A DNA stretch of 16,765 nt from Chloroflexota bacterium. Its GTDB lineage: Bacteria > Chloroflexota > UBA6077 > JACQUR01. Under the pieces are notes generated by a model. That model was not told the DNA's origin and made no database searches. It saw only the letters and a list, made by a program, of their open reading frames with translations. Location of the stretch: contig JACQUR010000043.1 of the NCBI GenBank assembly GCA_016210245.1, positions 1-16,765 of the forward strand, given 5' to 3'. This document shows positions 6,625 to 14,878 of this stretch, in pieces (the stretch's first letter is position 1; the number at the start of each line of letters is the position of its first letter). A program made the position numbers and the translations under genes.

Positions 6625-7710
6625 CTACGACAGCGCTAGGCTGTCCACCACCGCCACTCCGGAGCTGTTGCCGCGGGCGGTCACGCTGTAGGTGCCGGGC
6701 AGAGCGTCGCCCTCGAGGATGAAGGAGCCGTCCTGCCGGGCTGGGGTGGTGAAGGTCCAGGTGACCCGCGTGGGCTGCTCGCCCGGCTGGGCCGCCTGCT
6801 CCTCCTTGGTCAGGGTAACGGTCACGGTTTCAGCGGGCGCGAAGCCGGCGCCGCCGAGGGCGAAGTGCCGAAGCTGCTGGCCCAGTTGCTCGACCGGTCG
6901 ACCGCTGAGTTGTGGCTGCCCGACGATCCACGGGCTGACGGGCGGCGGCGGCTCCGGCAGCACGGCGGTGATCGGGATCAAGCTCGCCTGGCGCGCCAGC
7001 GTGCCTGCGGTGATGATGGAAACGGAGCCGCGGCTGATGCCCGCCGGGCCGTTGTCCAGCCAGAGCTGCAGCGCGACCTTCTGGAAGCGCTGGACGATGA
7101 AGGGCCACAGGCCCACGGAGCCCACGCCGATGCGCAGCCGCTCCGGGCCAGTCTGGGGCAAGCCGTAGACCTCCCAGGCTTGCTCGTAGAAGTCCCACGG
7201 CTCCTGCGTGAGCGGGTTGAGCAGGTAGAAGCCCAGGAAGCGACTCTCCGTCAGCCAGCCCATGCGCCGCCGCGCGTCTTCGTAGAACGGGTCGCTGCTC
7301 GGCGGCTCGGGCTTCGGGATGCCCTTCCCGAGCAGCCACTCGTCCAGGCCGGCGTCGGTGAACTGCTCGTAGACGTTGGCGTAGACGGCACGCTGCTGGT
7401 CAGGCCGCCACTGCAGGATGTACCGCTCGAAGCCCTGGTAGAGAAAGCCATCCGATCCATAGTAGCGCCGCGAAACGGGGGAGCCCAGGACAGCCGGCCC
7501 GCCCAGGCGGCGGTACTCGGTCCACATGGGCGCGAGGGCGTCGTCCACCACGCTGTAGCCAAAGCCCGCGCGCACGGTCGCCTGGGTGTAGAACCAGCCG
7601 CCCGGGACCGGGAAGTCCTGGGCAGTCTGCGCCGCGGCGCTTGGCCCCAGGGGAGCGAGCGCCACCAGGCCGGCCAGCAGCACCAGCAGCCAGACGAGTC
7701 GGAGTCTCAT
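6625..7710 (-). CDS. Secreted protein with FGYP-like module and C-terminal Ig-like domain
   Basis: 361 residues with a clear signal peptide: MRLR, then a Leu/Val/Ala core to about residue 27, with probable cleavage after SAAA. The middle (about 35-220) resembles the module at the N-terminus of the glycoside hydrolase at 1-1451. It has WTEYRRLGGPAVLGSPVSR, LYQGFERYILQW and a second unit ending in VQRFQKVALQLW. The C-terminus (about 270-361) is a beta-sandwich with the pattern GGAGFAPAETVTVTLT ... PGTYSVTARG, typical of Ig-like or GxGFxPxE domains in exported proteins. No catalytic motif was recognised, so the role is unknown; envelope binding is a guess. The ATG at 7710 overlaps the stop of the upstream lipoprotein gene (ATGA), indicating translational coupling and a shared pathway. 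Confidence 0.8.
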   Translation of the reverse strand: MRLRLVWLLVLLAGLVALAPLGPSAAAQTAQDFPVPGGWFYTQATVRAGFGYSVVDDALAPMWTEYRRLGGPAVLGSPVSRRYYGSDGFLYQGFERYILQWRPDQQRAVYANVYEQFTDAGLDEWLLGKGIPKPEPPSSDPFYEDARRRMGWLTESRFLGFYLLNPLTQEPWDFYEQAWEVYGLPQTGPERLRIGVGSVGLWPFIVQRFQKVALQLWLDNGPAGISRGSVSIITAGTLARQASLIPITAVLPEPPPPVSPWIVGQPQLSGRPVEQLGQQLRHFALGGAGFAPAETVTVTLTKEEQAAQPGEQPTRVTWTFTTPARQDGSFILEGDALPGTYSVTARGNSSGVAVVDSLALS

Positions 7711-9764
7711 CTGCCCCCCCCTCCGAGCGCCGGGAACATGTCCGAGGTAACCACCGAGACGGTGCCGATCTCCGGCTGGGTGATGAACAGGCTGCCGTCA
7801 AACTGGTTGATTGCGATGCGGCTGCGCAGGCCGGCCAGGTCCCGGGCTGCCCGGGGTTGGAGGCCCATGCGCCCGCTGCGGTCGGGGAGGTAGGCGACCC
7901 CGTTGGCCTCGCCGCGCTCCGGGTCCAGGCGGACGAGAGCAGGGCGCTGCGTGCCGAGCACGTAGACCAGGCCGGTCTGGGAATCGGCCGCGATGGCGCC
8001 GGGCTCCTGGTCGAGGGCGATCTCGCGCTCGACGCGCCGCTCCGCCGGGTTCACCACGTAGACCTTCTTGCCCGGCGTGTTGAAGGCGAACGCCCGATCG
8101 TCGAGCGCCGCCACACCGGACAGCCCGGGGCCAGAGACGCGGACGAGTTGAGCGTTGCGAGGGTCCGCAGCGTCGAAGACCAGCAACTGGCCGGTGAGGT
8201 CGGACATGTAGAGCCGCTTGCCCGCGGGATCGAGCGCCATCCCGGTGACCTGGGCGAGGGGAGCGAAGCGGACCCGCTGCGCGATGGCGTTCTGGCGCAG
8301 GTCGACCACGTTGAGTTGTTCGGCCCCGGGCACCAGGGCGTAGAGCAGGCCGGCGCCCGGGTTGATGGCCAACTCGGTCACCTGGCCGTCAGGGATGGTG
8401 ATCCTGCCCAGCCGCTCGCCGCTCGTGCCGTGCAGGATGGCGATGGTGGTCTGGGTGCCGCTGCCCTTGAGCGCAGCGTAGAGGCGCCCGGTCAGCGGGT
8501 CCACCACCACGTCGACCGGCGAGCCCTCCAGCACGAAGGGGCGCTGGAGCACCGGCCCGTTCTGGTCAACCATCCAAACGACTCCAGATGCGTCCGCGAC
8601 GTAGAGGCCCCCCGAGGCCTGGTTGACCGTGATCCCGGCCGGCAGCCCGCCGGTCACGGCGATGGAGGCGACGGCAGGCGTAGGCGTGGGGGTGAGGGTG
8701 GGGGTGGGGGTAGTCGGTGTCGCCGGTGCGCCGGGCGTGCCGGGCGTGCCGGGCGTGCCGGGCGCCGGCTCGCCCGGCGTGCCAACGGGCGTGCCCGTTG
8801 GCGTGGGGGTGATCGTCTCCGTAGGCGTGGGCGTTGGGGTCATCGTCGGGACGGGCACGAAGTTCGCCTGGACCTCGTAGTCCAGCACTCGAGCCAGTTG
8901 CGCGCCCGCGTACAGCTCGAGGCGGTACTTGCCCGGCCGCTCGCCACCCTCCCTGTACCAGACGAAGCGATCGAACCACTTCTTGAGCTGCCCGGCCTGG
9001 CCTGCGGGCGCGGGGGTGGCGCCGGCCGGGGTGCGCACGGGCGTGGGCGCTGGCGTGGACTGCTCGGCCGAGGGGCGCTCCGAGGCCACGGTGGGGGCGC
9101 CCACCGGGGGACGGGCGGCCTGCTCGGCCGCGGGACTCTCCGTGGATACCTCGCCCACCAGGCGGCGCGCGTCCAGGTCGAACACGCGCACGGTGAAGGG
9201 CTGGCGCAGCGTCTGCCCCAGGTTCTGCACGTAGAGGCTAACCTGGTACTCGGACCAGAAGACCACCATCGGCGGCGGCAGGCTCTCGCGGCCAGGCACC
9301 ACGGTCAGGTAGGTCGTGCCGAAGTACGCCTGGGCCAGTGCCTCGTCGGGCTGCTGGGTGCTCATCTGCACGGGCGGGCGAGGGGTGGGGGTGATGGTGG
9401 GCGTCGCGGTGTTCGTGGGCGTGGCCGTCGGATTGATCGCCGCCCGGGCGCGCTCGATCGCCTGGTCGATGCGCGGGTCTGCCTGGGAGCTATACAGGCG
9501 TGCCTGGTCGAAGGCGTTGAGCGCTTCGCGGTACTCACCCTTATCGAAGTGCTCGAGGCCCTTGTTGTAGAACTCCTCGCTCTTGCCCGACAGGGCGGCG
9601 AACGGGTCAGGGGTAGGCGCCGGCCCGGCCCCGCCAACGATGCCGCAACCGCTCAGGCTCAGGCTGACAGCCAGCAGAGCGATCAGCAGCAAAGTTGCCG
9701 CGCGTGTCGTGCCCCGCCGATGTGCAACGAACCGCAGAGGTTCCCATCCAGTTGCTAGGCCCAC
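7707..9764 (-). CDS. Lipoprotein with TPR-like segment, Thr-Pro linkers and beta-propeller
   Basis: 685 residues. A hydrophobic stretch (about 24-38) ends in the lipobox LSGC, so Cys40 should be lipidated. One TPR-like helix pair follows (FYNKGLEHFDKGEYREALNAFDQA, about 55-78), then a Thr-Pro linker (about 108-130). A predicted beta-sandwich (about 145-310) is interrupted by a low-complexity Pro/Ala insert. Next comes a long linker of PTPT and repeated GTP units (about 318-385). From about 390 to the end is a YVTN/SMP-30-like propeller, with repeating patterns such as GLYVADASG, PLTGRLYAAL, GAGLLYALVPG and GKRLYMSDLTG. The start is GTG 9764, the only conventional start after an in-frame TAG. 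It lacks a clear ribosome binding site, so the start is uncertain. It is the first gene of the minus-strand pair. Confidence 0.85.
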   Translation of the reverse strand: MGLATGWEPLRFVAHRRGTTRAATLLLIALLAVSLSLSGCGIVGGAGPAPTPDPFAALSGKSEEFYNKGLEHFDKGEYREALNAFDQARLYSSQADPRIDQAIERARAAINPTATPTNTATPTITPTPRPPVQMSTQQPDEALAQAYFGTTYLTVVPGRESLPPPMVVFWSEYQVSLYVQNLGQTLRQPFTVRVFDLDARRLVGEVSTESPAAEQAARPPVGAPTVASERPSAEQSTPAPTPVRTPAGATPAPAGQAGQLKKWFDRFVWYREGGERPGKYRLELYAGAQLARVLDYEVQANFVPVPTMTPTPTPTETITPTPTGTPVGTPGEPAPGTPGTPGTPGAPATPTTPTPTLTPTPTPAVASIAVTGGLPAGITVNQASGGLYVADASGVVWMVDQNGPVLQRPFVLEGSPVDVVVDPLTGRLYAALKGSGTQTTIAILHGTSGERLGRITIPDGQVTELAINPGAGLLYALVPGAEQLNVVDLRQNAIAQRVRFAPLAQVTGMALDPAGKRLYMSDLTGQLLVFDAADPRNAQLVRVSGPGLSGVAALDDRAFAFNTPGKKVYVVNPAERRVEREIALDQEPGAIAADSQTGLVYVLGTQRPALVRLDPERGEANGVAYLPDRSGRMGLQPRAARDLAGLRSRIAINQFDGSLFITQPEIGTVSVVTSDMFPALGGGGR

Positions 9765-9932
9765 CGACAGCCCGACGCCCGGCGAGCGAAACTAGGCCGG
9801 CCAAGCCACCACGTCCTTCGTCCCGGCGCACGAGCCACGCTCGGCGGCCTCTCCCCGAGTTGCCAGCCCGCCCCGGTCCGCCACCACGCTACCCGCATGG
9901 CCTGAACGACGACCACACGGAGAGTGGGACGT

Positions 9933-9962
9933 AGAATATGTCCGACTGCACCTTATTGTCAA
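9933..9962 (-). promoter_or_regulatory. Sigma-70-type promoter for the beta-propeller lipoprotein operon
   Basis: On the minus strand there is a perfect TTGACA (complement of 9957-9962), an 18-nt spacer and TATTCT (complement of 9933-9938, 4 of 6). The predicted start near 9926 gives a leader of about 160 nt before GTG 9764. No convincing separate plus-strand promoter for the DUF192 gene is visible in 9765-10011. The rest of that interval holds nothing I recognise. Confidence 0.55.
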
Positions 9963-10011
9963 TCCGGGTGGCGGCTAACAGGGAGGATGTAGTACTTTTC
10001 AACCAACCGCC

Positions 10012-10535
<524 letters not shown>

Positions 10536-10554
<19 letters not shown>

Positions 10555-11270
10555 GCCTTCGCCGCGATGCTGCGGGCGCGGGCCACGCTGTGGTTGATCA
10601 GGCGCTCGTCGATCGAGTAGCGCGCCGGGCGATCGCGATAGTCGAGGTGGTAGCTCATGCAGCTCTGGAGCACGGCGCATGGGCGGTCGAGGGCCGGGAA
10701 GAGCTCGGAGAGGAAGGCGTTCTCCCAGACCTTGTCCGGCGCCGCGCGCGCGTCCAGGACGTCGACGGTGGTGGTGTAGTAGTCCAACAGGATGCGGCGT
10801 GCCAGCGTGTCCTGGTAGATGATCCCGCCCGGCGAGTAGTGCGCCCGCCCCGGAATGGGGCTGGCCGTCTCGCCGTAGTTCTTGCACACCGGGCTCACGT
10901 AGCCGAAGATGGGCTGGGCCTCCGCCCAGGCGGCCAGGCCAGCCAGCGCCGCCGGCGCCAGGACGATGTCGTCGTCCATGAACACCAGGTAGGGCTTGTC
11001 GAGCGCCTCCAGCAGCTTCAGGCGCCCCACGCTGAACGCCCGCTGCTTCTCCTTGCTGTACTCGTAACCGCAGTGGACGCCCCGATCGAAGGCCAGGCGC
11101 ATGGCGAAGATCACGTCATCCCGCTTCACCACCGGCGTGGGCGCGGTGTCGACGATGTGGATGTACAGGGGCCGGCCCTCCTGGAGCACCAGGCTGACCA
11201 GCACCATGCCCAGCGTAGGTTTGCCCTTGGTGAGAATACCAACCTGGAGCGGCGCGCCTTCACCCAGCAT
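10536..11270 (-). CDS. GT-A-like glycosyltransferase family 2-type protein
   Basis: 244 residues from ATG 11270, which follows AAGGTG by three bases; a GTG two codons upstream is the alternative. The N-terminus has the family-2 nucleotide-binding pattern (LQVGILTKGKPTLGMVLVSL, then LYIHIVD). The central KEKQRAFSVGRLKLLEAL resembles the segment before the metal site. YLVFMDDDIVL contains Asp99-Asp101 and fits the DXD motif that binds divalent metal and sugar nucleotide. WENAFLSEL (about 177-185) could supply the acceptor-side acid. No membrane segment is seen, so it is probably cytosolic. Donor and acceptor cannot be told. The C-terminal residues MMNDE come from the hairpin repeat at 10477-10554, which suggests that the original stop codon was lost or displaced. 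No neighbouring sugar gene supports a pathway. Confidence 0.7.
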
Positions 11271-11498
11271 CGCCACCTTCGCCCGGACCCACCATGGGTG
11301 TACCTCCCCTCCCAGCCCGCACTATACCCGCAAAGGGGGTCCGGGGGAAGCCCCCAAAGAAACCCCTCTCCCTCCGAAAGGAAGCGTTGAGATGGGATAA
11401 TAGCACGGCTTCCCAGGAGGCGTAGGAGCAGTGAGCGCATTCTTCGGCCATGCGGCCTCGGTGCGTCGCCCGCTCGGAGCCCTGGAGGAGGTAGGTCC
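11271..11498. promoter_or_regulatory. Divergent intergenic region between glycosyltransferase and corA-like genes
   Basis: Only weak signals are visible. The plus strand has GATAAT (11396-11401), a possible -10 for the CorA gene without a clear -35. The minus strand has TATAGT (complement of 11321-11326), a possible -10 for the glycosyltransferase gene. Between them is a short hairpin, GGGGG-AAG-CCCCC (11343-11355), inside a G/C-tract-rich stretch that looks like a dispersed repeat. The ribosome binding site GGAGGAGGT (11484-11492) clearly marks the GTG start at 11499. Confidence 0.35.
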
Positions 11499-12464
11499 GT
11501 GCTGACAACCCTGTGGTACCGCGGCGGCAGCCTGCGGGCCGACGTGGCCCCCGAGCAGCTTGCGAGCCTGCTGGCCGATCCCTCGGCCCTGGTGTGGGTG
11601 GACCTCCAGGACCCGGACGCGGCCGAGCTGGGGCTGCTGGAGCGGGTGTTTGGCTTTCACCCGCTGGCGATCGAGGACGTGGCCAAGCGCCGCCAGCGCC
11701 CCAAGATCGATCACTACGACGACTACGAGTTCGTCGTCCTGTACGATGCCCGCCTCGCCGCGCGCAACCACGAGGTTAAGCTCACCCAGGTGGGCATCTT
11801 CATGGGCCCCAACTACGTGGCCACCACCCACCACGGGACGGTGGAGCCCCTGGCCGACTTTCGCCAGCGCTGGCAGCAGCACCCGAGCCTGGTCGAGCCT
11901 CACCCGCTGGGCTTCCTGCTCTACCACCTGACCGACGGCCTGGTGGACAGCTACTTCCCGGTCGCCGATCGACTGGAGGCGCGGATCGACGACCTGGAGT
12001 CAGAGCTGTTCAACGGGCTGACCCCTCACACGCTGCAGAAGCTGCTTCGCCTGCGCGCGGAGCTGATCACGCTGCGGCGGATCGTCGGCGCGGAACGGGA
12101 CGTCTTCAACGCCCTCAGCCGCCGCGACCAGCCCGCCTTCCACGAGAGCACGGTGGTCTTCTTCAACGATGTCTACGACCACCTGCTGCGCCTCACCGAT
12201 ACCCTGGACATCTACCGCGAGCTGCTGACCGGCGACCTGGACGCGTACCTGTCGCAGCAGTCCAACAAGCTGAACCAGGTGGTCAAGCGCCTGACGGCCA
12301 TCACCCTGGTGCTGATGGTCGTCACCCTGGTCACCGGCTTCTGCGGCATGAACGTGAGCTTTCCCGGCCGCGACGACCCGCTGGGCGCGCTGGCCTCCCT
12401 GGCGACCATGGCCCTCCTGGGCCTCGGCTCCTGGCTCGTGGCCCGCCGGCAGGACTGGCTGTGA
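11499..12464 (+). CDS. corA: CorA-type magnesium/divalent metal channel
   Basis: 321 residues, normal length. CorA proteins are homopentameric Mg2+ channels of the inner membrane with a large cytoplasmic N-terminal funnel. That domain (1-265) begins with VWVDLQDPDAAEL and includes FGFHPLAIEDVAKRRQRPK, the usual conserved block, and long helices (about 150-265). Transmembrane helix 1 (about 268-290) ends in the signature Gly-Met-Asn (G283-N285, written CGMNV where YGMNF is canonical). Helix 2 (about 296-315) is followed by a basic tail. Members of this family also carry Co2+, Ni2+ or Zn2+, so substrate is not certain. The start is GTG 11499, six bases after GGAGGAGGT. The TGA stop is followed immediately by the hairpin repeat at 12465. 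Confidence 0.92.
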   Translation: MLTTLWYRGGSLRADVAPEQLASLLADPSALVWVDLQDPDAAELGLLERVFGFHPLAIEDVAKRRQRPKIDHYDDYEFVVLYDARLAARNHEVKLTQVGIFMGPNYVATTHHGTVEPLADFRQRWQQHPSLVEPHPLGFLLYHLTDGLVDSYFPVADRLEARIDDLESELFNGLTPHTLQKLLRLRAELITLRRIVGAERDVFNALSRRDQPAFHESTVVFFNDVYDHLLRLTDTLDIYRELLTGDLDAYLSQQSNKLNQVVKRLTAITLVLMVVTLVTGFCGMNVSFPGRDDPLGALASLATMALLGLGSWLVARRQDWL

Positions 12465-12598
12465 GGATTTTGGATTTTGGATTTTGGATTGAGGCCGCAT
12501 CCCCGGCCCGTCGCACCGTTACGACCCGCTTCAAGGGTGCCTCAATCCAAAATCCAAAATCCAAAATCCAAAATCCAAAATCCAAAATCCAAAATCCT
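12465..12598. repeat. Tandem-unit hairpin, GGATTTT type
   Basis: The left arm (12465-12494) has four GGATT units at seven-base spacing, ending in GAGG. The right arm (12540-12598) begins CCTC and has eight ATCC units at the same spacing. A 45-nt GC-rich spacer separates them. The arms pair over about 30 bp, and the extra four units on the right have no partner. The element starts on the base after the CorA stop codon. Its AT-rich units stand out in a GC-rich genome. It may terminate corA transcription. Confidence 0.85.
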
Positions 12599-12599
12599 C

Positions 12600-12628
12600 T
12601 TGCGCCGGACGCTCGACCGGGTTATACT
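12600..12628 (+). promoter_or_regulatory. Candidate promoter for a small structured RNA
   Basis: TTGCGC (12600-12605, 3 of 6) is followed after 17 nt by TATACT (12623-12628, 5 of 6 to TATAAT). The predicted start is near 12635. It lies directly after the GGATTTT hairpin and ahead of a gene-free, highly structured interval that ends in a terminator. Confidence 0.45.
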
Positions 12629-12721
12629 GCTCCCAGACGTTGAATTCCAGTGGGTGCAGGCAGGAGCGTCCTGCGGGGCGCGCGCCGGGCCGACAGCCCG
12701 AGATCGATCGGGGAGGTGCCA

Positions 12722-12784
12722 ATGGTGCATACGCCTGTAGATCGTTTCGGGGAGCTTCGCGCTGGTGGGGTGGGCCCTCGGTGA
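12722..12784 (+). CDS. Possible 20-residue peptide inside the structured RNA
   Basis: ATG 12722 is preceded by GGGGAGGT with a four-base gap, one of the best ribosome binding sites in the window. The frame runs 20 codons (MVHTPVDRFGELRAGGVGPR). Its TGA stop falls exactly in the 7-nt apical loop of the long stem at 12751-12813, so translating ribosomes would disrupt that stem. The peptide has no signal or membrane segment and I do not recognise it. It could be a chance frame in a regulatory RNA, a leader peptide or a dual-function RNA product. Confidence 0.25.
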   Translation: MVHTPVDRFGELRAGGVGPR

Positions 12785-12907
12785 TCGCCCGAGGGCCGCG
12801 ACCAGCGCGCTCCGAGGAGCCTGATCGGCCGGAAGCGATCTCATCGCCGGCGACGCTGCAGTAGTGCTGTAGCTCTGTCCGGAGCGTACGACAAGCATGG
12901 TGATCGA

Positions 12908-12937
12908 GGAGCCCCGCCTGGAGACAGGCGGGGCTCC
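12908..12937 (+). terminator. Hairpin terminator of the small RNA unit
   Basis: Perfect 13-bp stem GGAGCCCCGCCTG (12908-12920), loop GAGA, and its complement (12925-12937). It is followed by GTTCGT, a poor T-tract. The GC-rich stem could also serve on the minus strand for the cupredoxin gene ending at 13011. Confidence 0.65.
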
Positions 12938-12967
12938 GTTCGTATCCAGAACCGCATGGGTGATGTA

Positions 12968-12991
12968 GGGGCGGACCTGCGTGTCCGCCCC
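12968..12991 (-). terminator. Hairpin downstream of the cupredoxin gene, probable dispersed repeat
   Basis: GGGGCGGAC (12968-12976), a six-base loop and its exact complement (12983-12991), 20 nt past the cupredoxin stop. The phrase TGTAGGGGCGGACC...GTCCGCCCC resembles a palindromic repeat I recall as common in intergenic DNA of Chloroflexota and Cyanobacteria. It may be both a mobile-type repeat and a terminator. Confidence 0.5.
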
Positions 12992-13010
12992 CACCCGGCG
13001 AATCATCCGG

Positions 13011-14864
13011 CTAGAAGCTGCCGGAGGCAACCAGTGCCCCCGCGCCCGTCTTCACCTCGACTTGCTTGCCGGCGACGCTCGTGGGGACCGTGGTTGCGCC
13101 CTGGTCCGTCCTCAGATCCAGCCTGGCCGTTCCATCGCTCCTCACGGCCATGCTGCCCACCTTGCTGCCACCGACCAACACATCGACCTGGGCGCCCTTC
13201 AGCGCCACGACGCCGGCCAACTCGACCCGCAGCTCCCGCTTGGTTCCGTCGCTGTCGAACCGCGCCCGGCCGCTGGCCGACGGGTAGGCGGCGCTGCCCG
13301 CGAGGGCGATCTCCACTTGCACTTGCACCTGGGGCACCGCCGTCGGGGCCAGCGTGGGCGCTGCTCTGGGCGTGGCGGCGGGAGCCGTCGTCGGCTGGGG
13401 CGATGGCCCGGCCGTCGGTCCGGCAGGCTGAGCCGTGGGCTGGGCGGCAGTCGAGGCGACGACCAGTGTCCCACGCATATCGGGATGGAACTCGCAGAAG
13501 TAAGAGATCGTCCCGGCCCTGGTCGCCGTCCACGACCACTGGGCGCCCGGATTCACCGCGCCCGAGCTGAACGACCCGTCCGTCGCCGTGGCGGTGTGCT
13601 TCCGGCTGTCGGTATTGGTCCAGGTGATGGTGTCGCCCACGGCCGCGTTGATGGTCGCCGGATTGAAGCCGCCGGGGACGATCTGGGCGCTGAGCTGCTG
13701 CCCGCCCGTCGGCGGGGCAGGAGCAGGCAGCGCGGTTGGCTGGGGCGCCGGGGCTGCAGGCGGAGCCTCGGGCTGAGGAGCCGGAACCACCGGTTGTGCC
13801 GCCTCTGGCGCGGGCGCCTCGTCCGCGTCCTGCACAGCCCCGGCCGGCGCAGCTTGCGCCGACGCCTGGCCCGCGGCCTCCACCACCAGCATGCCCCGCA
13901 TCTGCGGGTGCAGCGCGCAGAAGTAGTCGAAGCCGCCGGCGGCCGAGGGGGTAAAGGACCATTGCTGCCCCTTGCGCAGCACGTCCGAGTCGAAGGCGCC
14001 GCCCTCGGCCGTGACCGTGTGGGGCAGGCTGCCCGCGTTGGTCCAGGTGATCGTGTCGCCCACCCTGGCCGTGATGGTGCGCGGGTCGAAGCCCCAGGAA
14101 CTCGGGTCGGAGAGGCTCCCCTCGACGATCCGGGCGCCGAGCCGTCCCGGGCCGGTCCGCGTGGCCGGGGCCGCGGGCGCCGGCGCCGGCTCCACGGTCG
14201 GCTCTGGGGCCGGGGCTGTTGCCTGAGCAGAGGCCGGCGTTGGCGCCCCGGGCGTATCCTGGGTGACCTGCGTTGGCGCCGCCTGCGCTGGCTCCTGGCC
14301 CGCGGCCTCCACCACCAGCGTGCTACGCATCTGCGGGTGCAGCGCGCAGAAGTAGTCGAACGTGCCGGGGGCCGAGGGGCTGAAGGACCATTGGGCCCCC
14401 TTGGCCAGCATGCTCGAGTCGAAGGCGCCTCCCTGGGCCGTCACGGTGTGGGGTAGCGCGCCCGCGTTGGTCCAGGTGACCGTATCGCCCACCCTCGCGC
14501 TGAGGGAGGGCGGACGGTATCCCCAGGTCTGTGGGTCGCCGAGACTGCCCTCGACGATCTGGACGCTGAGCTGGCGCGCGCTCGCCCCGGGCGCTGCCAC
14601 GCCGAGCACAAAGGCGGCAGGCGCCGCCGTGGGTTCCGGGGGCCGGGGTTCCGCTACCGGCTCCGCCGGCTGCGCCGGGGCGGGCGGCGCGACCAATTGG
14701 GGCGCGGATAGCGGTGCCACGAGCCGCAGCGCCGCGAGCTGCGGCTGCAGGGCCGGGGCAGCTACGGCGATCACAAGCCCGAGTGCCAGGGCGAACACAG
14801 CCGGCACGACGATCGCTGCCGCCGCCACCAGCGCAAGGCCCGGCCAGGTAGGTGGTCGCTGCAT
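13011..14864 (-). CDS. Membrane-anchored protein with three amicyanin-like copper domains
   Basis: 617 residues from ATG 14864, eight bases after GGAG; a TTG two codons upstream is too close to that site. A hydrophobic helix (about 9-35) serves as signal or anchor. Three plastocyanin/amicyanin-like domains follow, joined by Pro/Ala-rich linkers. Each has the four type-1 copper ligands with the amicyanin spacing C-x2-H-x2-M: His139, Cys173, His176, Met179; His282, Cys316, His319, Met322; and His423, Cys457, His460, Met463. Domains 1 and 2 share DYFCALHPQMR and are closest to each other; domain 3 has SYFCEFHPDMR. The last 110 residues form a beta-rich domain reminiscent of CHRD-type modules, with repeated hydrophobic strands and a final SGSF. 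The protein should carry electrons, or store copper, outside the membrane. No oxidase or donor gene is next to it. Confidence 0.88.
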   Translation of the reverse strand: MQRPPTWPGLALVAAAAIVVPAVFALALGLVIAVAAPALQPQLAALRLVAPLSAPQLVAPPAPAQPAEPVAEPRPPEPTAAPAAFVLGVAAPGASARQLSVQIVEGSLGDPQTWGYRPPSLSARVGDTVTWTNAGALPHTVTAQGGAFDSSMLAKGAQWSFSPSAPGTFDYFCALHPQMRSTLVVEAAGQEPAQAAPTQVTQDTPGAPTPASAQATAPAPEPTVEPAPAPAAPATRTGPGRLGARIVEGSLSDPSSWGFDPRTITARVGDTITWTNAGSLPHTVTAEGGAFDSDVLRKGQQWSFTPSAAGGFDYFCALHPQMRGMLVVEAAGQASAQAAPAGAVQDADEAPAPEAAQPVVPAPQPEAPPAAPAPQPTALPAPAPPTGGQQLSAQIVPGGFNPATINAAVGDTITWTNTDSRKHTATATDGSFSSGAVNPGAQWSWTATRAGTISYFCEFHPDMRGTLVVASTAAQPTAQPAGPTAGPSPQPTTAPAATPRAAPTLAPTAVPQVQVQVEIALAGSAAYPSASGRARFDSDGTKRELRVELAGVVALKGAQVDVLVGGSKVGSMAVRSDGTARLDLRTDQGATTVPTSVAGKQVEVKTGAGALVASGSF

Positions 14865-14878
14865 CAGCAATGCTCCCC

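Larger units (their letters stand above)
12635..12940 (+). ncRNA. Candidate structured small RNA of about 300 nt, family unknown
   Basis: This interval has no convincing long gene on either strand. It is bounded by a candidate promoter and a strong terminator, and several stems can be drawn. GCAGGA-GCG-TCCTGC lies near 12662-12676. A long stem at 12751-12813 pairs GGAGC with GCTCC, GCGCTGGT with ACCAGCGC, and GGCCCTCGG with CCGAGGGCC around a 7-nt loop. A bulged stem at 12828-12851 pairs GCGAT with ATCGC and GCCGG with CCGGC. I looked for tmRNA, RNase P, SRP and common riboswitch signatures and found none. No plus-strand gene follows, which argues against a riboswitch. It could instead be a leader for the 20-codon frame inside it. 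Confidence 0.4.

Noticed and set aside
7641..9758. Plus-strand open frame of 705 codons
   Set aside because: It mirrors the lipoprotein gene, which has a lipobox, linkers and propeller motifs. The mirror protein is a compositional artefact.
9981..9992. Start-stop element (GGGAGG-ATG-TAG) before the DUF192 gene
   Set aside because: There is no gap between the purine tract and the ATG, so a ribosome could not initiate there normally.
12465..12598. CRISPR array
   Set aside because: The units are seven bases apart without unique spacers, the two arms are inverted, and there are no cas genes.
12635..12940. tmRNA, RNase P RNA, SRP RNA or a T-box leader
   Set aside because: I found no tRNA-like ends, no GAGGAAAGTCC core, no SRP GGAAG-type apical motif in the right context, and no T-box GGGTGGNACCGCG sequence.
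12981..14456. Plus-strand open frame of 491 codons
   Set aside because: It is antisense to the copper-domain gene, where twelve copper ligands are conserved in the minus frame.
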